Below are positions 1-10,260 of a stretch of 64,000 nt of DNA, piece by piece (position 1 is the stretch's first letter; each line of letters opens with the position of its first letter). The stretch covers positions 1 to 64,000 of the forward strand of contig JAQFVV010013063.1 of NCBI GenBank assembly GCA_028023455.1, given 5' to 3'. The position numbers were made by a program, and so were the translations under genes. The notes under the pieces were generated by a model. The model did not search any database, was not told the origin of the DNA, and saw only the letters and a program-made list of their open reading frames with translations. Source of the DNA: Epiperipatus broadwayi. Lineage: Eukaryota; Onychophora; Udeonychophora; Euonychophora; Peripatidae.

Positions 1-348
1 TATCAGTAAACTTAGTAAAAAAAAAAAACAAATAAAAAAAAATGACTTTACTTATATAAACACGGAGCTAAATTATGGCTTCTTTGAAAATATAAACTCA
101 TGGCCTAATCCTACGCTAAACTTATGATAATACATCAAACTAGATTACACTATATAATAAATTTAATGCTTCTCACAATTATCAATACACATAATGAAAT
201 TATCGGTTATTAGTTAATATTTTAAACTTAAACAGATATATACCCAAACGAATATACATCTTGGTCAAAATAATGGATATGTTTATATATATATAAAATA
301 TAATGCGTGTAATATATAAAAGGTATATAGATAAAATATAGAGTGTAT

Positions 349-380
<32 letters not shown>

Positions 381-451
381 TCAAGTCACTCACAAAAAAA
401 AAAACCTAACAAATTTAAATAGGATCTGGGGGTTGTTTAAGGAGTAACTCC
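1..451. other. AT-rich non-coding flank with (TA)n(GA)n microsatellite
   Basis: No coding signal on either strand. The only structure is a (TA)n run of about 19 bases at roughly 350-368 followed by (GA)n to about 380, plus scattered A homopolymers. It lies just beyond the downstream end of the minus-strand gag-like frame. Confidence 0.7.
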
Positions 452-1705
452 ATGCCGGAGTTGAAACAACATCTCGATAGATCATCATCATCAGTTGTCC
501 AGCCTTCATATTCTTCTTTCAACCTCACAGGAGATCACTTAGGGTGCATTGCCAAACTTCGTGCGAATTCGCTGCCTTCATATGATATCTCATTATGCAG
601 CTCGAGATCCTTTTCTTCAAACCTGGATCACTGTTCTGCTACAGATAATTTACTAGTATTTTCTATGAGTTTCTTGGCATGGGGTGTCTAGATGCTCTGT
701 CTTATTTGTGTCAACCACGTTTATTTGTGTACATTTTACATTATTTTCCTTTTCAGTGGTATTTTCTTTAGTAAGAGCTTTTTCACATTCCTTGCTTTGG
801 CTTTGCATAACTTGGGATTCATTCTTTTCCAACCCAACTTGTTCTTCATACAGAGAAAATGTGTTATTTTCATAATTAAACTGGCACTTATGTTCATTTA
901 AAAAGTCATTTTCTTTGATTATGGTACTTTGCTAATCGACTTTGGCTTCCCCCTCTCTAAAATTATTTTCAGTATCATCTTCAGTCTGGCCAATAACTTG
1001 CACTACCTCCTGTCTATTGAGTTTGTTAGCTTGGTAATCACTAGCAAAGTTGCTTTCTTTACTTTCCTTTTCTCTCTCTTCTTTCATTTCTGCTACATCT
1101 CTCAATTCTAAAATAGATGCTGTGATAATGTTTTCTTCTTTGGTCACCATTTGATTTTTTTGTATGAAATTTTCTTTGATTTTATGTATTTCATTTCTGA
1201 TTTCCTTTTGGGCTTCTTCACATTCTTGGAATTTGCTGTTAAATTCTGCACCAATGTTATAAACCTTATCTATCAAATTCTTTTCTTGACATTCTACCTT
1301 CTCTATTAAGGTCTTAACTTCTTTAATTATAACCCTATCTTGATTATTTTCCACTTGATTTGTCTGTAACATTTCTTTAAATTCTCCCCTAATTTCTTCA
1401 GATTTCTGCTGGCAGCTGGTTGACAATTCCTGTAGACCTTGGCACAACATTTCTTCCAGCCTTTTATCTTTGTCTGCCATCTCTTGTCTAATATCTCTGC
1501 TAAGGGTTTCAAATCTTTGTGACATTTTCTGATCCCTTTCCTTCATTTTCTGATCCCTTTTTTCCATTTTCTGATCCCATTTTTTATTCCATTTCTCCGT
1601 ATCCTGTCTAAGCAGTCTCAGCAAACAGTTAAAATCCCAGCCTTCCTGCTTAATCTTCTCCATCGGTATCTGTTCCAACATTTCTGTAACTAAATTCTCT
1701 GGCAT
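452..1705 (-). pseudogene. Gag-like coiled-coil protein of a retroelement, degenerate
   Basis: The frame starts at the ATG at 1705 and is open for 257 codons to a TAG at 932-934. Residues about 40-200 are strongly charged and heptad-like, with a short KRDQKMKERDQKM-type internal repeat near residues 48-62, so a long coiled coil is predicted. There is no signal peptide or membrane segment. After the TAG the same frame stays open for 92 more codons to about 653. A further protein-like stretch in another frame (about 452-690, rich in E, L and D) follows with two stops. This looks like one longer, acidic, coiled-coil protein broken by one amber stop, one frameshift and later stops. Coiled-coil N-terminal halves are common in Gag-like proteins of arthropod LTR elements, so I infer a retroelement origin, but no zinc knuckle, protease or RT is present to prove it. 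A host coiled-coil pseudogene is the alternative. Confidence 0.45.
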
Positions 1706-2849
1706 AGCTACAGTTTTCTGTTATCTTGTACAATCCTTTCAAAATTATTATTATTATTTTTGCACCTAATAAATATTTGATTTTTAAAACTTTTATACTT
1801 TTAATATGGCTGTTTGCTGCTCTCCCCCTTCAAGAACGACTCATTCACTTCCATCCTAACTCTATGCCTAACTCACTAATATATTTATAAGCCTACACCA
1901 TTTTGATGCCCGTCCAACATATAACAATCAAGAAAAAAAAAATTTCATCTCCTTACTTTTTATTTTATTTATTTAATAAAGTATAGGAAACCTTTTTATT
2001 AAAAAAAATCCCTTCTTTTTTTTGTAGCTTTAATAAAGTATAAGAAAATTTAATTTTTTTTTTTTTGTCTATATATCTAAAGTATAACACATATGTTAAT
2101 ATTAAAAATGACTTAATAAAAACTTAACTCACCCCCGGTCTCTTCTTCCAGCTGTTTTTTTTTATTATATATATACTTAAATAGCTCATGCTTATGACCT
2201 AATTCCGTTTACCCATCTGCACCAATTTCAAACCTTTTAACTTTTGGTTAATTTGACCTTATTTTTATATATATATTTCTTACTCATTCTAAATCACTCC
2301 AATTCATAAAAATACTTTGATAAAACAACAAGACCCCCCTTTTCTTTTAATCTAAATTTCTTTTCTCTACTCCCTAATGACAAATTTATAAGAGGATGAC
2401 CTATAACTTGATCAATCATCCTCGGACACCAGTCACTAGTGAACAGGAAAGACACAAAATAAACTTAATAATTTTTTTTGCTATATACACACAAAAGTCC
2501 ATAACTCAAGGTATGTAGGTGTTTCTAACGAAGCCTCACTTGGGCGTCCAAACGCGGGAAAAAAAAACCTTATCTGCCGGTCAAAATATACTTATCCATC
2601 TAACACGAGCTGGAACTCACAAAATGTACTTCAAACCCAATCGAGCCTGAGATTTTGATCAGGGACCTGCCTGGATTCGAACCCACTTTCCAAGCCCCAG
2701 GGCAAACACCTAATGAACAACATAACAATGATGACATACGAGAATTAATTCTTAATCCGGCCCACTAGCAAATCGGAGAAAACAATAAGACTCATGGACT
2801 TAAACATATATATAAACAACTTACATACTAGACATTCCAAAGATAAAAT
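1706..2849. other. AT-rich spacer with T homopolymers
   Basis: No open frame of note. It contains poly(T)/poly(A) tracts at 1930-2070, a partly repeated TTTAATAAAGTATA motif near 1970 and 2030, and a less AT-rich stretch at 2380-2720 that includes the tRNA-like segment. If the gag-like frame belongs to an LTR element, its 5' UTR and LTR should lie here on the minus strand, but I could not find a paired LTR. Confidence 0.5.
2650..2725 (-). mobile_element. tRNA-like SINE head (candidate)
   Basis: On the minus strand, 2683-2673 reads GGTTCGAATCC, a perfect pol III B box. About 26 bases upstream, 2720-2709 (TTGTTCATTAGG) is a fair A-box match, and the spacing fits a tRNA-derived promoter. The T stem does not pair, so this is not a functional tRNA. 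It is best read as the 5' head of an old tRNA-derived SINE. The body and tail cannot be delimited. Confidence 0.4.
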
Positions 2850-2864
2850 CTAATCATCATCATC

Positions 2865-5319
2865 ATTATCAACCATTATCAATCCACTGCAGGATGAAGG
2901 TCTCTCCAAGTTTAATCCATCTTCTCCGATCTTTAGCTTCTCTTCTCCCCATCACCCCTGCACACTTTCTTATTTCATCCATCCATCTCACATGTGGTCT
3001 CTTTCTGGGTCTTTTACAATCTCTTGGAATCCAGTTTAAAATTTCAATTGTCCATCTATTATCATCTCTCTTCTAACAATATGTCCAGCCCAACTCCACT
3101 TCAATCTTTTAATTTTTTCAATGAGGTCAGTAACACCTGTTTGTTCTATTACCCATACATTGCATTTACGATCTCTTCTTGTTACTCCAACATACATCTC
3201 TCCAAACTTCTTTGAGTGGTCTGAAGTCTCTGAATTGCTCTTCTATTAAGTGTCCAAGTCTCAGATCCATAAGTAAGAACTGGTAAAACACATTTGTTAA
3301 AAACCTTCCTTTTCAAACACATAGGCATATTTCCTTTTAGTATCAAGTTATTTCTACCAAAAGCACTCCAACCAAGTTTAATTCTATGATTAATTTCCTC
3401 CATTATGTTTCCATCTGTATTAATAATCTGACCAAGGTATTTGTAACTGTTAACTTCTTCTAATTCATCATAATCAATCTTTATTTTCATATTTTGAGCA
3501 AATCGATTAAACATTACTTTAGTCTTTTTAACATTTATCTTTAGTCCTACTTTCATCTGATAATTCCTGCAAATTTTCCTGCAGATCTGAAGCATTATTT
3601 GCAAAAACAACTACATCATCTGCAAAATCTAAATGACTTAAATAATCACCATTTACTTTCACTCCTTTAGTTTCCCATTTTAATCCACAAAATACTTCAT
3701 GCAGCACTGCTGTAAAAAGTTTTGGAGATATGGAGTCACCTTGTCTTACACCTTTCTCAATGTTGACTTTCCCAGTGTCATTATGTAATCTAATTGTTGC
3801 TGTTGTATTTTTATAAATATTTTTTAAAATATGACAATATCCTGGATCTATACCTTGATGATCTAATGCTTTAATCACTGAAGAAATGTTTATAGAATCA
3901 AATGCCTTTTCATAATCTACAAATCCTAAGCATAATGGCAACTCATATTCATTTGTCCTTTCTATAACTTCTCTCAATACCTGGATATGATCTACTGTAC
4001 TAAAACCACTTTTAAATCCAGCTTGTTCTCTTGGTTGGTGGAAATCCAATGTTCTCTGTAGACGAGTAGTAAATATCTTGGTAAAAAATTTATATAAAAC
4101 TGATAAAAGGCTGATAGGTCTGTAATTTCTAATATCTTCTTTATCACCTTTTTTAAATATTAATATTATTACTGCATTCTTCCAATCATCCAGTACATCT
4201 TTATCATTTAAACATTTGGTATATAACTTTGCTAAATTTTTTTCAATTTCTTCATCTGCTTTTTTTAATATATCAATTATAATTATATCATTACTTGGAG
4301 CCTTTCCTTTCTTCAAACATTTAATTGCATGTCTCACTTCTTCATTTAAAAGTCTGGGCAATTTGGAAGATGTAATAGATATAGGAGGTACTTGTTTTTT
4401 ATTACTATATAATTCTTGATAAAAATCTTCTACCAATTTCATGATGTCATCTCTCCTTTTAGTAATAATTCCATCTTTTTTTTCTTATTGCAGACATAAA
4501 TTTCCTACCAATACCAAAATGTTGTTTTACATTCTTAAGACTTATTTTCTTCTACAGCTTTCCTTGCAAGTTCACAGTTATACTTTCTTATATCATTTTC
4601 AACTCTTTTCTGCACCATTTTACAAAATTCGAGATATTCAATTCTTTTTAATGCATCATTTTTGTATATCTTCATATTCCTTCTTTTCTTCATAAATTTT
4701 CTAGTCTCAGTAAAAACTTTATTGGTCAATTACTGTTTTTTTCTACCAGCTATCTTCGTTGCAGTTTTCAAAAGTGTATCAGTTATTTTCATATTAATTT
4801 CATTCAAATCTGAATCATGTTCAAAATCTTCTAATACTTGAAACCGATTTGTAAGTTCTAATTTAAATTCATTAGAATGTTTCTGAAGATTAGGAATATC
4901 AACTGTAAATATTGTTTTTCTTAATAATTTTTGTCTCTCTAGTTTTACATTAACACGTATCTTACACCTTACTAATCGATGATCACTTCCTGTGTTAAAT
5001 TTATTAAGAACATTACAATCTTGAAATATATATTTCCTGTTAGTCAAAATATAATCCAATTCTGCTGTACCTTCATTTGAATGCTTCCATGTCCATTTCC
5101 TTTTAACATTTTTCTCAAAAAAAAAAAGAATTCATAATATAAAGTTTTTCTTTTTCTGCAAACTCCACAAGTCTATGTCCTCTCTCATTTCTATTACCAT
5201 AACCAAAACTACCCACAACACTTTCATCTTTCTTTTTTTTTTTTTTTACCAATTCTAGCATTAAAGTCTCCCATAGCAATTTTAAAATGGTGTTTACTCT
5301 GATCGAAAGCCTTTTGTAC
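2865..5319 (-). pseudogene. RTE LINE ORF: endonuclease C-half, reverse transcriptase, C-terminal domain
   Basis: From 5319 downward, the APE-type endonuclease includes AMGDFNA-like residues (about 5270) and TGSDHRLVRCK (about 4970-5000). A charged linker follows at 4730-4450, then the reverse transcriptase from about 4440. RT landmarks are NYRPISLL (about 4120), FVDYEKAFDS (about 3900), RQGDSISPKLF (about 3730), the catalytic FADD at 3626-3615 and GLKINVKKTK (about 3530). The C-terminal part has YKYLGQIIN (about 3440), SETWTLNRR (about 3250) and W-rich AGHI-type residues towards 2900. These match the RTE family often annotated as endonuclease-reverse transcriptase or CFDP2-like. Frameshifts occur near 5110-5240 (in A runs), 4730, 3540-3610 and 3180. 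The FADD is intact, so decay is by small indels and stops. Confidence 0.85.
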
Positions 5320-7841
5320 ATCCATATTGAAACAGTGAGATTCGTATTCGAATCTCAAGTTTCACCTTTTTTCTGTCGTCTCTCACTGACCGGTCTATCC
5401 CACCCAAATTTAAACTTTTTGGTATCGAATTGTGTGTGTAACAATATTAAAAATGTATTAATATATGTAGAATTCAACATAAACACGCACACATTTCGAT
5501 CTCAAATTAAACGCAATAAATACGGATAAAATAATATAATTTAGATTTCTTGTAGTTAAATAAATTTTGTGGAATATTAATCAGTTATTTTGAATTTTAT
5601 AAAGTTCGTATTTGTTGCTAATTTAAATTTCGTTAAATAATAATTCTAACAAAATCTGATGCAATAATTAATTAAAGTTAAAATAATTTTATTCCCTTTT
5701 GTCTTTGAAAATTTAAAAGCATCGGTCAGTGACAGATAATAAATTAATTATAGCAAAATTCCAAAAGAATGTAATTAACGAATGTAAAGAAAAACAAACA
5801 ATAGCACAGCAAATTTCTTTCTAATTAAAACCAGCAGAGCATTGATTATCCTGAGGGCAAGATAAATAAAACCTAAAAATATCTGAACAGAAAATTTAAA
5901 AGATCAAGATAAGAAAAAGGAGGCCATCTTAGACTTGCTGGAGACTTGGACTTGAATTTTAGCTTTGCTCTCGAGTGGAGTGTCTAAAATATCTTAAATA
6001 AATTAATACTGCAAGGTATGACCGAGTAAGCACCGAAATTATTCTCCATCGGAAGATGGCCCACCATATGCTGAGCTTCACCTTGCCCATCGTAAAAACA
6101 CCAAAATGATCTGCTGCCTGAAATAAACAAGAAAGCCGCTGCTGTTAAAAAAAATCAATAAAACAACATGCCCAGGACAAGAAAGAAAATTTCTAATTAC
6201 GAACAATCTGCTATTAAACCAATGGACGAAAACATCTTATAAAACAGGTACCTGTGTTTGTGTATTCCAAATTATAGAGTACTCTAGTAATAATAAGCTA
6301 TAGCTCATCTCCTATTATTTGTATAACTTCTAAATGTTAAAATTGTAAATTTGTGAAACTAAAATTTAAGAATTCATGTAATCTGTAAACTTCTCGCATA
6401 ATCTAGCTTACCCTCCCTCTATCACTTCTTAGGTGTGTATTTCTTAAATCTACATTTTATTTATAATTATCATTGAAATATTACCTTCTCATAATTGTCT
6501 TAGTTTTAAAGCTAAATCCATAATCGCTCGAACAGTGAATGCGTGTCGAATTGTCATTAATATTGCTTTTATAGATAACTTAAATTTCATATAAATCGAC
6601 ACGCATTCAAAGAATCAGTTATTGTAATGCAGGGTCGACTACTCCGTAATAGCTGGCATACTAGCTATAATAATTCCCTTTTTAGATATTTTTATTATTA
6701 TTAAATGTTAATGAATAATTATGTAAATTTCATTTCTTTGAGAGTCACCAATTTTCTTTCAGTCAAAGTTGATAATGTTGGGCCGAGTTTGAAATCTAGT
6801 TAAATACTACCACAATCTTTTAGATATTATACATGTGTTACGTTTTGAAGCCCCGATGGCTCATTCCACGCCGTGAATTCTCCGGATTCTCCAGGGTTGA
6901 ATTAACCCCAGTCGTCCTACACAAGCGGACATGATAAATGTTCCCGTAGGGCTTGACGACCGTCACGCAGCCAGCTGGCAAATTGCGACACGGACCGCTT
7001 GTCCCTGGTTATGCTCATGTGACACCTTACCTTTTCGGGTCGAGGCAGAGACCAACCCGAAACCCTTATCACTTATTCACGGTATTGCAGTTTCAGCGCT
7101 GCCATTTTACATCGCCCTTCTAAGGCGTACCACGTGTTCTTTTATTTAGTTTATTATTCTCTCTATCACTCCGCCTCGGCATTGTCTTCGTCATATACTC
7201 TCAAATAAATGTTTGCCCTTAGTCGTAAAATAAATATTTTTATTAAATAAATGTATGTCCGCCGTTACTGATGACTCTTGCAGTGCAAAGTATAAATTCC
7301 TTACAGCACGCATTAGAAATACTCACTCGAGAACCCTAGGTAGCTGGATTACGCCGTCGTGTAGGGAAATGCTCCTAATAAATAAATGTATTTTTACATA
7401 TATAATATTACCAATTAGCTGTTGAGACTTTGAATTTAAAATCTGATCAATAACCTTACTAATGTTTTCTGTTATTAAATATGTCAATAAATAATTTTAA
7501 CTATACGTCTGTAGTTAAGTTTTCATTTATTCGATGCCCATTATATATATTTCCTCGATTATATGTGTTAATTAATATTCGTTTGATTGTTGGCCAACTC
7601 GGAAACAAAACCCATGAATCTCGTGCATCTCCCTGACCACCGTGCCTAAAGAAGTGTTTACTTATGTCGCATCAGAGGCGTTATTCCGTAGATTGTATTG
7701 TGGAACCGATAAACTATGTTCGAACTCAGTATTACCGGTGGCTTCACTACTCGATGGTGCTGCTGTTCTGTGTGGTGGTCGAATTCTGCAATATGTTAAC
7801 GAGATACACGTGTTTTGACTGTTACAATATAAACCTCTTCA
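5320..7841. mobile_element. Left part of the insertion: unclassified, with possible inverted termini
   Basis: At 5328-5364 there is a hairpin whose inner stem is GAGATTCG/CGAATCTC around a TATT loop. Near the two ends, 5324-5336 (ATATTGAAACAGT) and the reverse complement of 7818-7830 (ATATTGTAACAGT) match at 12 of 13 positions, a possible eroded terminal inverted repeat, though at unequal distances from GTAC. A second hairpin has 14-bp perfect arms at 6536-6549 and 6596-6609. The rest of 5365-6835 and 7400-7800 is AT-rich with no coding frame that I recognise. Confidence 0.35.
6836..7400 (+). mobile_element. GC-richer island, possible solo LTR
   Basis: This stretch is far richer in GC than everything around it. 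It begins TGTTACG, a common start of Gypsy-type LTRs, contains CTCTCAAATAAA (about 7199) as a possible poly(A) signal, and could end at TTTTTACA near 7399. A 72-codon frame (6931-7149) inside has no family resemblance that I can name. A matching second LTR, PBS or clean target-site duplication is not visible, so an old exon or an unrelated element remains possible. Confidence 0.3.
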
Positions 7842-7851
7842 GTACTTGTAA

Positions 7852-8045
7852 ATAATTCAACCGATAATGTATTACCCTGAAGGCATATCATTCTAATCTT
7901 GCGATTGTTAAGATAATGTCTCCAAGTGATCTGCGGACACATGTAATCGCTAAAATGTGTCCGCAGATCACGTGAACACGGTACGTTAAAAATCGCAAGA
8001 TTAGACTGATATGCCTTCAGGGTAATACGTCATCGGTTGAATTAT
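7852..8045. repeat. Foldback palindrome, two 90-nt arms
   Basis: Arms 7852-7941 and 7956-8045 are inverted copies around a 14-nt loop. Both arms carry ATAATTCAACCGAT, GTATTACCCTGAAGGCATAT, TCTAATCTTGCGATT and TGATCTGCGGACACA, with mismatches concentrated in the middle of the arm. The outer 18 bases of the right arm recur at 9727-9744, the right end of the larger element. It could be a MITE by itself or the expanded left terminus of the larger element. Confidence 0.85.
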
Positions 8046-8301
8046 CCAGGTCACATGCTAAAAAATATTCAAAAATGAAAAATATCTGACGCAGGTCAGG
8101 CAAATACTAAAAAAAAAAATGTACATGCATGCGTCAAAATATTATTCTCAATTTTAAAATACAGCAGCGCGTAGCGCTGGAATTGGCGGGGGGGCCTCCG
8201 GATGTTTTTGTCGGGCCGCAGGCCCGGCGTACACGTATATCAGACATTGTATTACTCTCATAGCTGTATGATATAATTCAGAAATTAAAAATAAAATTAA
8301 A

Positions 8302-9510
8302 ACGTAATTCAATGTAAGTTTGAGAATTGTAGAAATATTAACAAATATTTTTTGTAAATAAGTTTGAGAATTGTAGAAATATTAACAAAAACTTTTTGTA
8401 AATTTTAAATAAACACCTAAATAAAAAAGACGCGATCTAATGCAAATCTGGTATTAATGGCGTCCAGAAAACACCGCACTTTTACATGCATTTGGTAATT
8501 TTAAAAACGTACTGCATATTGCAAAATTGATTTAAAAAATTATTTCAAATTATTTACACATTAAAAACGTAATGTAGAAATATTAACAAAAAGTTTTTGT
8601 AAATTTAAAATAAACAAATAAAACACTTTACCCGAATTAATGCGAATCTGGCATTAATGGCGTCCTTGTTATCACATGCATTTGGTAATGTATATTCCAA
8701 ATTTGTTTTAAAAAATTATTGAAAATTATTTACACATTAAACGTAATTCAATGTAAGTTTGAGAATTGTAGAAATATTAACAAATATTTTTTGTAAATAA
8801 GTTTGAGAATTGTAGAAATATTAACAAAAACTTTTTGTAAATTTTAAATAAACACCTAAATAAAAAAGACGCGATCTAATGCAAATCTGGTATTAATGGC
8901 ATCCAGAAAACGCCACACTTTTACATGCATTTGGTAATTTTTAAAACGTACTGCATATTGCAAAATTGATTTAAAAAATTATTTCAAATTATTTACACAT
9001 TAAAAACGTAATGTAGAAATATTAACAAAAAGTTTTTGTAAATTTAAAATAAATAAAACACTTTACCCGAATTAATGCGAATCTGGCATTAATGGCGTCC
9101 TTGTTATCACATGCATTTGGTAATGTATATTCCAAATTTGTTTTAAAAAATTATTGAAAATTATTTACACATTAAACGTAATTCAATGTAAGTTTCAGAA
9201 TTGTAGAAATATTAACTAAAAATTTTTGTAAATTTAAAATAAACAGATAAATAAAAAACACTTTACCGGAGAATAAATTATTTACACATTAAACGTAATT
9301 CAATGTAAGTTTCAGAATTGTAGAAATATTAACAAAAACTTTTTGTAAATTTAAAATAAACAGATAAATAAAAAACACTTTACCGGAGAATAAATTATTT
9401 ACACATTAAACGTAATTCAATGTAAGTTTGAGAATTGTAGAAATATTAACAAAAAATTTTTGTAAATTTAAAATAAACAGATAAATAAAACACTTTACCC
9501 GAATTAACAG
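8302..9510. repeat. Nested tandem repeat array (437-bp and 117-bp periods)
   Basis: The landmark ACGTAATTCAATGTAAGTTT occurs at about 8302, 8741, 9176, 9293 and 9410. This gives two long units (439 and 435 bp) followed by two short units (117 and 117 bp) and a partial one. The long unit itself contains several versions of the AATTGTAGAAATATTAAC module, including a 44-bp direct duplication near 8318-8400. The short unit looks like the long unit with an internal deletion, then amplified. Confidence 0.85.
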
Positions 9511-9750
9511 CTCAAAAAAGTAACTGTGATGCCGTGGATAGCAAAATCGCAATAGACAGAAAAATCAAAAAATTTCCCAAACCTCTCTACGAATTTTAAA
9601 TCTCGTGGGTGAAAAAAAAAATTGACTCTCTGATGGATTAATCACGCCAGTCACTTGGTTACCATGACAACGTTGTCATGCAAAAAACGTCGATGTCTAC
9701 CGGAAGGGAAATCGGTAAGTCAAAAACGTCATCGGTTGAATTATACACAA

Positions 9751-10256
9751 GTACCAAATCTTCTACTACTTTATCACTATGAGAACTTGTTGGGGCATAA
9801 ACCTAAATTATCTGCCTTTGGTATCTGCTATTAAATTGTATAACTAATCTTGCCACTCTGTCCGATACACCATCAATCTCCACAATATTGTTCTTCCACT
9901 TTTTATTTATAATGAATCCTACTCCACTTGTATTTCCAATATTTGTGCCTTTATAATAGAGTATATGTCCACTTTTTAAATCAATTGTCTATTCACCTTT
10001 TCTTCTAACTTCACAAAGTCCAATAATGTCCCATTTAATATAAGAGAGTTCTTTCTTCTAATTCTTGCAATCTTTCTTCACTTGAAAGTGATCTGCAGTT
10101 GTAAGTACCTAAGTAAAAAGTCATCATCAAATGGCAGCCTGGGTCCACAATCAGGGGATCCTTAGCACCCTCTACCTTCGGCCACCAACTGCTGCCTTGG
10201 TTGGTGACTTTACAGCCTCCTGGGAATAAAGGCCATGCTTTAATTTTGTCTGTCAT
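9751..10256 (-). pseudogene. RTE LINE ORF: N-terminal endonuclease part
   Basis: From the ATG at 10256 the frame runs through the characteristic N-terminus (PKVEGAKDPL, then LGTYNCRSLSSEERLQELEE) to a stop at 10035. After a frameshift near 10040 it continues with IKWDIIGLCEVRRKGE, a GVGFIINKKW segment, SDRVARL and VYAPTSSHSDK, ending at the GTAC. These are the N-terminal half of an APE-like endonuclease, including the catalytic E of the CEVR motif. At least two in-frame stops and one frameshift are present. It is the 5' part of the copy continuing at 5319. Confidence 0.85.
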
Positions 10257-10260
10257 AATT

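Larger units (their letters stand above)
5320..9750. mobile_element. Composite 4.4 kb insertion in the RTE LINE, flanked by GTAC
   Basis: The insertion interrupts the RTE endonuclease. GTAC is at 5316-5319 on the left and 9751-9754 on the right; removing the insert and one GTAC leaves the RTE frame continuous. A third GTAC at 7842-7845 divides the insert in two: 5320-7841 (mostly AT-rich, with a GC-rich island) and 7846-9750 (inverted termini with tandem repeats). No transposase or RT is visible inside. The simplest model is two successive insertions at the same GTAC, each with a 4-bp duplication. Confidence 0.65.
7846..9750. mobile_element. Non-autonomous element with inverted termini and GTAC flanks
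   Basis: The left end TTGTAAATAATTCAACCGAT and the reverse complement of the right end (TTGTGTATAATTCAACCGAT) differ at two positions. Both are bounded by GTAC (7842-7845 and 9751-9754). Inside, in order, are a 90-bp-arm palindrome, a GC-rich patch with small hairpins (8165-8179; GGGCC/GGCCC near 8213-8225), a tandem-repeat array (about 8300-9510) and an 18-bp perfect palindrome CATGACAACGTTGTCATG at 9663-9680. There is no coding capacity. Terminal inverted repeats plus a 4-bp duplication point to a cut-and-paste DNA transposon derivative, superfamily unknown. Confidence 0.6.
2850..10260 (-). mobile_element. RTE-clade LINE, one copy split by a 4.4 kb insertion
   Basis: The element reads from about 10260 to 9751 (N-terminal endonuclease) and resumes at 5319 down to 2850 (rest of endonuclease, RT, C-terminal domain, short 3' UTR). 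Joined lengths total about 2.97 kb, normal for an RTE element with one ORF of about 1000 codons. The 3' end is the short GATGATGATGAT-type microsatellite tail typical of the clade, at about 2850-2865. The two pieces meet in frame at a GTAC present on both sides of the insertion, so they are one copy rather than two independent fragments. It carries several stops and frameshifts and is dead. Confidence 0.8.

Noticed and set aside
452-691. 79-codon plus-strand frame
   Set aside because: The opposite strand carries the better, gag-like acidic frame; the plus frame is its shadow.
2673-2683. A true tRNA gene on the minus strand
   Set aside because: The T stem does not pair and no acceptor stem or anticodon arm can be formed; only the promoter boxes remain.
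6931-7149. 72-codon plus-strand frame as a gene
   Set aside because: No recognisable motif, and it lies in a GC-rich island where open frames occur more easily; kept only as part of the possible LTR.
8281-9510. CRISPR-like or bacterial repeat array
   Set aside because: Units are 117-439 bp without unique spacers, in animal retroelement DNA; it is a tandem repeat.
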